Source of the DNA: JAVBRU01 sp031547595
Lineage (GTDB): Bacteria > Bacillota > Clostridia > Christensenellales > Aristaeellaceae
Direction of reading: 5' to 3'
DNA length: 12,715 nt
Assembly (NCBI GenBank): GCA_031547595.1
Contig: JAVBRU010000119.1
Location: 1 to 12,715 of the forward strand
The number at the start of each line of letters is the position of its first letter. Position 1 is the first letter of the stretch. The notes under the pieces are model-generated. The model did no database searches. It had not been told where the DNA came from and was given only the letters and a program-made list of their open reading frames with translations. Positions 8,031-12,715 of the stretch are shown here, piece after piece. A program made the position numbers and the translations under genes.

Positions 8031-8076
8031 TGATGCCTCTTCTTCCTTTTATGAAAAATAATTTACAAAAAGGGTG

Positions 8077-8105
8077 TTGACATCTGCTGAGTTATCGCTT
8101 ATGAT
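8077..8105 (+). promoter_or_regulatory. Promoter of the marR-type gene
   Basis: TTGACA (8077-8082), 17-base spacer, TATGAT (8100-8105), about 40 bases before the TTG start. Near-consensus. Confidence 0.8.
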
Positions 8106-8143
8106 TAGTACGAAAATCAGACCACATTCCGAGGTGATGTCAT

Positions 8144-8581
8144 TTGACGGCAGGGGCAAAAAATCAATCCGCTCGCTTTTGCGAAATACTAAAGCAAATC
8201 AATGGAATCTATGGCGATTACGCAAAGTCAGTCGGGCTTTCGTATACTAGCCTTCAAACTTTTCATCTGGTTTCGCTTACCACGGATTGTACGCAGAAGC
8301 ATATCTGCGAGACGCTGCTCCTTCCGAAGCAGACTGTCAACTCCATCGTGATGTTGTTTCAAAAGCAAGGTTTGGTGGAAATGCTTGAACTGCCGGAGGA
8401 TAGACGCCACAAAGCAATCTGTCTGACTGCGAAAGGGAAAGAATATGCGGCGCAAATCCTTCCGAATATCGACTTTGCCGAGGCGCATAGTATGGAACAG
8501 TTTGATTCCGGCGAAAGAATCATCCTGCTGCAGCTAATGGAAAAATACGTCCAGGCTTTTTCGACGGAACTGCAGAGGTAG
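8144..8581 (+). CDS. MarR family transcriptional regulator
   Basis: A 145-residue winged-helix regulator. Residues about 50-74 (CTQKHICETLLLPKQTVNSIVMLF) are the recognition helix-turn-helix and LPEDRRHKAICLTAKGKE (83-100) is the classical MarR wing. The N- and C-terminal helices would form the dimer interface. The start is TTG 8144: a stop codon lies in frame at 8135, GAGGTG (8131-8136) is correctly spaced, and the next in-frame ATG would remove the DNA-binding domain. The gene lies 74 bases before a flavin reductase gene in the same direction, which it probably controls, responding to oxidative, phenolic or drug stress as many MarR proteins do; the ligand is not visible from sequence. Confidence 0.9.
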   Translation: MTAGAKNQSARFCEILKQINGIYGDYAKSVGLSYTSLQTFHLVSLTTDCTQKHICETLLLPKQTVNSIVMLFQKQGLVEMLELPEDRRHKAICLTAKGKEYAAQILPNIDFAEAHSMEQFDSGERIILLQLMEKYVQAFSTELQR

Positions 8582-8621
8582 CCCTTCTCCCGCAGAAATG
8601 TGGGAGAAAAAAATAGGCATA

Positions 8622-8640
8622 TAGTCCGAAGATTGGACTA
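8622..8640. promoter_or_regulatory. Candidate operator or hairpin before the flavin reductase gene
   Basis: TAGTCC-7 bases-GGACTA, just ahead of the AAAGGAAA binding site. It could be a MarR operator or a 5' RNA hairpin. A second hairpin, TTCTCCC/GGGAGAA (8585-8608), follows the marR stop but lacks a T-run. Confidence 0.35.
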
Positions 8641-8655
8641 AGAAAGGAAATCATC

Positions 8656-10126
<1,471 letters not shown>

Positions 10127-10148
10127 GATAAGCCCTCCACAACAAAAG

Positions 10149-10184
10149 AATGTAGCAAGTGTTACTTGTAATACTTGCTACATT
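10149..10184. promoter_or_regulatory. Operator-like 12-bp inverted repeat at the ATPase promoter
   Basis: AATGTAGCAAGT and ACTTGCTACATT are perfect 12-bp arms separated by 12 bases, and the inner bases contain a further imperfect dyad (GTTAC/GTAAT). One arm overlaps the -10 box of the ATPase promoter, so a bound repressor would block transcription. It could alternatively act as a 5' RNA hairpin. Confidence 0.65.
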
Positions 10185-10210
10185 TTATCGTGCCTGGTTG
10201 CCATTGTCAA
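10182..10210 (-). promoter_or_regulatory. Promoter of the P-type ATPase remnant
   Basis: Reading leftward, TTGACA (10210-10205), 17-base spacer, TAAAAT (10187-10182), about 55 bases before the GTG start. Confidence 0.72.
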
Positions 10211-10227
10211 TAGGAGCGGAAGCCAAA

Positions 10228-10761
10228 TCAACTGTTTTGACTGTAAACTTTCTCGCTAAACGCCTCCAATGCACTTTTGCACCCGTCCAGCGCATCCAAG
10301 GAAGGTTGTTTGAGCGGCGCGCCGAAGAAGTCTCGGATGGCGATCTTATTTAGCCAAACATCCAGTTTCTGATACTCTTCCTCGTTTTCCTCCACTTCAG
10401 CGAAGGTGAAGTTCTGCTTCTGTGTTTCCTTATTAAGCTCGTGATGAAAATCCTCGCACTTCCCAAGGAATTCCTTGTATTCTTCGTCGCGGTCGGCGTT
10501 AAAGAAGCTGACGATTCTTTCCGCGTTGCCGGTGCTGAGGAATTCGGCTTTCAGGATGAAGGCTTCTCCGTTATTTTGCAGAATCTCCTTGGATAGCTCA
10601 TGAAACACGGCAGCATTATCCTCCGATGGCGGCAGCGTCCACATCGACTGCCCAATATTCACCGACCCTACCTTTTTCAACTTCCGCCACACGCTCACCC
10701 GTACCCGCGATGGTTCCTTGGGCAGCGTGAAATTAAGCATCAACCACTCGTTAGCGCTCAT
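10228..10761 (-). CDS. ChrB-like protein (ChrB N-terminal domain)
   Basis: A 177-residue soluble protein. Its N-terminus NEWLMLNFTLPKEPSRVRVSVWRKLKKVG followed by QSMWTLP matches the N-terminal domain of ChrB (arginine-rich strand, WR-x-Lk-x-G, then the LP turn). ChrB proteins were described as chromate-responsive regulators or accessory factors of chromate efflux. This protein has only that domain plus a helical, Glu-rich C-terminal half, and no ChrA transporter is nearby, so the chromate link is not secure. I start it at ATG 10761, which has AGAGGT well placed; ATG 10776 lacks a binding site. Next in its direction is a P-type ATPase, so a role in metal or oxyanion stress is plausible. Confidence 0.75.
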   Translation of the reverse strand: MSANEWLMLNFTLPKEPSRVRVSVWRKLKKVGSVNIGQSMWTLPPSEDNAAVFHELSKEILQNNGEAFILKAEFLSTGNAERIVSFFNADRDEEYKEFLGKCEDFHHELNKETQKQNFTFAEVEENEEEYQKLDVWLNKIAIRDFFGAPLKQPSLDALDGCKSALEAFSEKVYSQNS

Positions 10762-10781
10762 GACCAGACCTCTCATTAAAT

Positions 10782-10795
10782 GTAATACCTATTAC
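10782..10795. promoter_or_regulatory. Palindrome at the chrB-like promoter
   Basis: GTAATA-CC-TATTAC has perfect 6-bp arms and lies 2 to 15 bases downstream of the -10 box, where a repressor would cover the start of transcription. The core GTATTACA is also present in the palindrome in front of the ATPase. Confidence 0.55.
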
Positions 10796-10797
10796 TT

Positions 10798-10825
10798 ATT
10801 ATACTCGCTCTGACTGACTTGTCAA
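10798..10825 (-). promoter_or_regulatory. Promoter of the chrB-like gene
   Basis: Reading leftward, TTGACA (10825-10820), 16-base spacer, TATAAT (10803-10798). Both boxes are exact consensus. Confidence 0.8.
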
Positions 10826-10860
10826 TGCGTTTATCCATAACAAGACGCAGCCAGGCCGCA

Positions 10861-10959
10861 CTCGATTCAATATGCTATTGCGCTAGCATAATGCCCGAAT
10901 ACTCGGGACAATCGAGAAAGGGAACCTGTAGTCGGGTTTTCTTTTTCTTCGTCTCGATT
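10861..10959. other. Structured intergenic element with competing hairpins
   Basis: CTCGATT (10861-10867) can pair with AATCGAG (10910-10916), enclosing two perfect hairpins: TATGCTA/TAGCATA (10871-10890) and CCCGA/TCGGG (10894-10907). The same AATCGAG, extended by one base, can instead pair with TCTCGATT (10952-10959). That alternative encloses an inner stem formed by AAGGGAACC and GGTTTTCTT with two G-U pairs. The two folds exclude each other. No coding frame of note is present. Confidence 0.45.
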
Positions 10960-10972
10960 TTCTTTCCCAATG

Positions 10973-11001
10973 TGGAAATAATTTTGTGTTGAGAGTATAA
11001 T
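10973..11001 (+). promoter_or_regulatory. Promoter of the arsR-type operon
   Basis: TATAAT (10996-11001) is exact; the -35 at 17-base spacing is TGGAAA (10973-10978), a weak match. A regulated promoter is likely. Confidence 0.6.
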
Positions 11002-11023
11002 GGATTATGTAATTAAACCATTA
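10998..11023. promoter_or_regulatory. Candidate ArsR operator
   Basis: TAATGG-14 bases-CCATTA overlaps the -10 box and the start of transcription and ends 16 bases before the arsR-type ATG. The A/T-rich dyad and its position suit autoregulation by the ArsR protein encoded next. Confidence 0.5.
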
Positions 11024-11039
11024 AACGAAGGTGATCGAT

Positions 11040-11384
11040 ATGGAACATGATTTGACCGAACTGCAAGAGCTGTTCTCAAAGTGCTCAAAAGGGATTGCTG
11101 CTGTGGGGGATGAAACGCGGCAAGCCGTTATTCTTGCGCTCATGGAGGGCCCTGCCGACGGGATGCGCGTCGGAGCCATCACCGAAAAGACAAATCTATC
11201 CCGTCCTGCGGTTTCCCACCACTTGAAAGTGCTTCGTGATGCGGAAATCATTTCCGCTCGCAAAGAAGGTACGATGAATTTTTACTATCTGAACCCTGAT
11301 CGGATCACGATCTCCAATATGCTTCGTTTGTGTCAGGGCATTCTTGAAATCATGGATGCTTGTGATGAGCAGGGCCATATCTGA
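11040..11384 (+). CDS. ArsR family winged-helix regulator
   Basis: A 114-residue repressor-type protein. VGDETRQAVILALMEG (22-37) is the usual helix 1-2 region, TEKTNLSRPAVSHHLKVLRDAEII (48-71) the helix-turn-helix, and ARKEGTMNFYYLNP (73-86) the wing. The classical ELCVCD arsenic/cadmium site is absent. Two cysteines (98 and 108) and a terminal His113 near the last helix could sense a metal or thiol state, which is inference. The start is ATG 11040 with AAGGTG (11028-11033); a GTG at 11031 would overlap that site. It heads an operon with a flavodoxin-ferredoxin and a dehydrogenase. Confidence 0.88.
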   Translation: MEHDLTELQELFSKCSKGIAAVGDETRQAVILALMEGPADGMRVGAITEKTNLSRPAVSHHLKVLRDAEIISARKEGTMNFYYLNPDRITISNMLRLCQGILEIMDACDEQGHI

Positions 11385-11402
11385 TTGAATGGAGACGATA
11401 CT

Positions 11403-12158
11403 ATGATTGTCTATTTCTCAGCCACCGGCAACTGTAAATATGTCGCCACCCGCCTTGCTGAAGCGACAAATGATAGCACGGTATCCATCAGAGAATGCCT
11501 TGAAAACGGTGATTTTGAGTTTGTGCTGAAGCGGGATGAGAATATCGGCTTTGTCACGCCGACATACTTTTGGGGGCTGCCCACTGTTGTTGTGGATTTC
11601 CTTGACCGTATCAAGATCAGTCAAAACGGAAGCCGTTATATTTACCATGTGCTGACCTATGGCACCACGACCGGGCAGGCACACCACATGATGGAGAAAC
11701 TGCTGGGCAACAAAGGGCTGCCGCTGGACGGAAAATTCATTGTTCAGATGGTTGATACATGGACGCCCATGTATGACCTCACCGACAAGGCGAAAAACAG
11801 CCAAATTCTTAAGGAGGCCGAGAAACAGATCGATACAGTCGCCGGATATGTCGCCGCAAAGGAAAAGGGTGATTTCAATAACCGAAAAGTCCCGCTGGCG
11901 GAACTTTTCTATCTCACCTATCGGCGCGGCAGAAAAACCAAAAAGTTTACCGTTGATGATTCCTGTATCGGATGCGGTCTGTGTGAGAGGCAGTGCCCGG
12001 TATCCGCCATTGAACTGCATGACAAAAAACCTGCATGGGTGAAAGAGCAATGCGCTCTCTGCCTGGGATGCCTGCATCGCTGCCCGACATTTTCAATTCA
12101 ATATGGAAAGAACACACGAAAGCACGGACAGTACGTCAACCCAAAGGTAAAGCTATGA
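11403..12158 (+). CDS. EFR1-type ferrodoxin (flavodoxin domain fused to 2x[4Fe-4S] ferredoxin)
   Basis: A 251-residue fusion electron carrier. The N-terminal half is flavodoxin-like: IVYFSATGNCKYVA (2-15) is the FMN phosphate loop, and TPTYFWGLPTVVVDFL (52-67) contacts the flavin. The C-terminal part carries two 4Fe-4S clusters: C188-x2-C191-x2-C194-x3-C198-P and C217-x2-C220-x2-C223-x3-C227-P. This is the architecture of EFR1 proteins of anaerobes, which pass low-potential electrons between ferredoxin-like and flavin partners. I start it at ATG 11403 (GGAG at 11391-11394) rather than at the TTG directly after the ArsR stop. It overlaps the next gene by ATGA. Control by the ArsR protein is likely. 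The electron acceptor is unknown; the adjacent dehydrogenase is an obvious candidate. Confidence 0.9.
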   Translation: MIVYFSATGNCKYVATRLAEATNDSTVSIRECLENGDFEFVLKRDENIGFVTPTYFWGLPTVVVDFLDRIKISQNGSRYIYHVLTYGTTTGQAHHMMEKLLGNKGLPLDGKFIVQMVDTWTPMYDLTDKAKNSQILKEAEKQIDTVAGYVAAKEKGDFNNRKVPLAELFYLTYRRGRKTKKFTVDDSCIGCGLCERQCPVSAIELHDKKPAWVKEQCALCLGCLHRCPTFSIQYGKNTRKHGQYVNPKVKL

Positions 12159-12664
12159 CGATGGAAAGAAGTGAGGATATGGGCAAAACGGCGGCGGTCA
12201 TTACCGGGGCATCCTCCGGTCTCGGCAGGGCATATGTCGATGAAGTGATAAAAGCGTTCCCTGAACTAGATGAAATCTGGCTGATTGCCCGCTGGACAGA
12301 GCGGCTTGAAGAGATCGCGCGGCAGTACCCACAAAAGCACTTTGTTATATTGGGGCTTGATCTTTCAAAGGCAGATAGCTACGCGGAATTGGAGAGAACA
12401 TTAAACGAGCATAATCCTGATATTAAAGCAGTGGTGAGCATTTCCGGCGTTGGCTATGCAAGAAATTTTAGGGACGGCGCTCTATCCGACCAAATGAATA
12501 TAATCGATGTGAACGTAAAAGGGGCGCTGGCGGTTACGCGCCTTTGCCTGCCCTATATGGACAGGGGAAGCGTTCTGACCCAACCCCGTCTTGACAGACA
12601 GAGCAAACACACGGAAAATAGAGAAAAAGGGGTGTGTTTAAGAAATGGGAAAAGTATACGATAA
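12155..12664 (+). pseudogene. Short-chain dehydrogenase/reductase, interrupted by an insertion element
   Basis: The first 140 residues are a clear SDR: AAVITGASSGLG (13-24) binds the cofactor, LDL (68-70) lies after the third strand, SISGVG (95-100) replaces the usual NNAG, and DVNVKG (118-123) is the helix-4/strand-5 motif. After MDRGSV (12574) the expected S-x12-Y-x3-K catalytic section is absent; the frame runs into the left end of an insertion element and stops at 12664. The protein therefore lacks its catalytic residues. It starts with an ATGA overlap with the EFR1 gene and AAAGG (12143-12147) in front; an internal ATG at 12179 is also possible. In intact form it would be an NAD(P)-dependent oxidoreductase coexpressed with the electron carrier. 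Confidence 0.82.
12591..12619 (+). promoter_or_regulatory. Candidate promoter of the insertion element
   Basis: TTGACA (12591-12596), 17-base spacer, GAAAAT (12614-12619). The -35 is exact and the -10 weak. Confidence 0.4.
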
Positions 12665-12715
12665 AGCGTATAAAGCAGAGGTATGCAAGCGGATAGAGGA
12701 AGACGGGGAAACAGT
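12645..12715 (+). CDS. Transposase OrfA, IS3-family-like (3' end outside window)
   Basis: Only the first 23 residues are visible: MGKVYDKAYKAEVCKRIEED and three more. The pattern Y-[DS]-K-x-[FY]-K-x-E-[AV]-x(4)-E-x-G-x-[TS] is the usual beginning of IS3-family OrfA, the DNA-binding helix-turn-helix subunit made before the frameshift into the DDE integrase OrfB. A weak AAAAGGGG lies about 12 bases in front. The identification is based on this short N-terminus and on the way the element interrupts the dehydrogenase. Confidence 0.62.
   Translation, partial: MGKVYDKAYKAEVCKRIEEDGET

Larger units (their letters stand above)
12576..12715 (+). mobile_element. Left end of an IS3-family-like insertion sequence (continues beyond window)
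   Basis: The SDR coding similarity stops at 12574-12577 and a new sequence begins with TGACCC, consistent with the TG start of IS3-family ends. It is followed by a promoter-like stretch and the start of a transposase-type frame. The right end, inverted repeat and target duplication lie outside, so the boundary may be off by a few bases. Confidence 0.65.

Noticed and set aside
8585..8608. Hairpin after the marR-type gene as a terminator
   Set aside because: The stem is followed by A-rich sequence on the + strand and by GGGC on the other; there is no T-run on either strand.

Overview
The window looks like chromosomal or accessory DNA of a low-oxygen, gut-type Gram-positive bacterium, probably a Clostridia-class Firmicute. 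The reasons are strong AGGAGG-type ribosome binding sites, many near-consensus TTGACA/TATAAT promoters, occasional TTG and GTG starts, tRNAs with encoded CCA, and families common in that group (DUF2975 with a YozG-like regulator, an EFR1-type ferredoxin, FtsX-like ABC exporters). This is inference from gene content; no species marker is present.

Layout. Positions 1-2904 (+) hold the end of an ABC exporter operon: a 5'-truncated FtsX-like permease, a second permease and a MacB/LolD-type ATPase. Its last gene overlaps by 30 bp, tail to tail, with a leftward four-gene operon (6169-2875) that I consider the most interesting system here. That operon encodes a DUF2975 membrane protein, a small Cro/CI-type regulator, an exosortase of the XrtK type with a visible Cys-Arg-His triad, and a 711-residue membrane protein with a VIT-like domain and a C-terminal MAEP-TM-RRR sorting tail (MSEP-CTERM type). 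A consensus promoter and an inverted repeat lie in front of it.

Positions 6360-6700 hold a rightward tRNA-Thr(CGT)/tRNA-Pro(CGG) pair with promoter and terminators. Positions 6751-7785 (-) hold an unrecognised 249-residue protein behind a roughly 250-nt structured leader. The leader has a 12-codon reading frame whose stop overlaps a ribosome binding site that is itself buried in a hairpin, the architecture of a translational attenuator. Positions 7835-8030 carry what may be a frameshifted gene remnant.

The right part (8077-12715) is a stress/redox region with visible damage: a MarR regulator, a flavin reductase and a leftward P-type ATPase that are both cut off at the same point (about 9090-9100), a ChrB-like protein, and an ArsR regulator followed by an EFR1-type flavodoxin-ferredoxin and a short-chain dehydrogenase. 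The dehydrogenase is broken at about 12576 by the left end of an IS3-family-like element that runs out of the window. The ATPase and chrB promoters, and the arsR promoter, each carry an inverted repeat next to or over the start site, suggesting repressor control. The divergent chrB-arsR intergenic region also contains an elaborate set of alternative hairpins.
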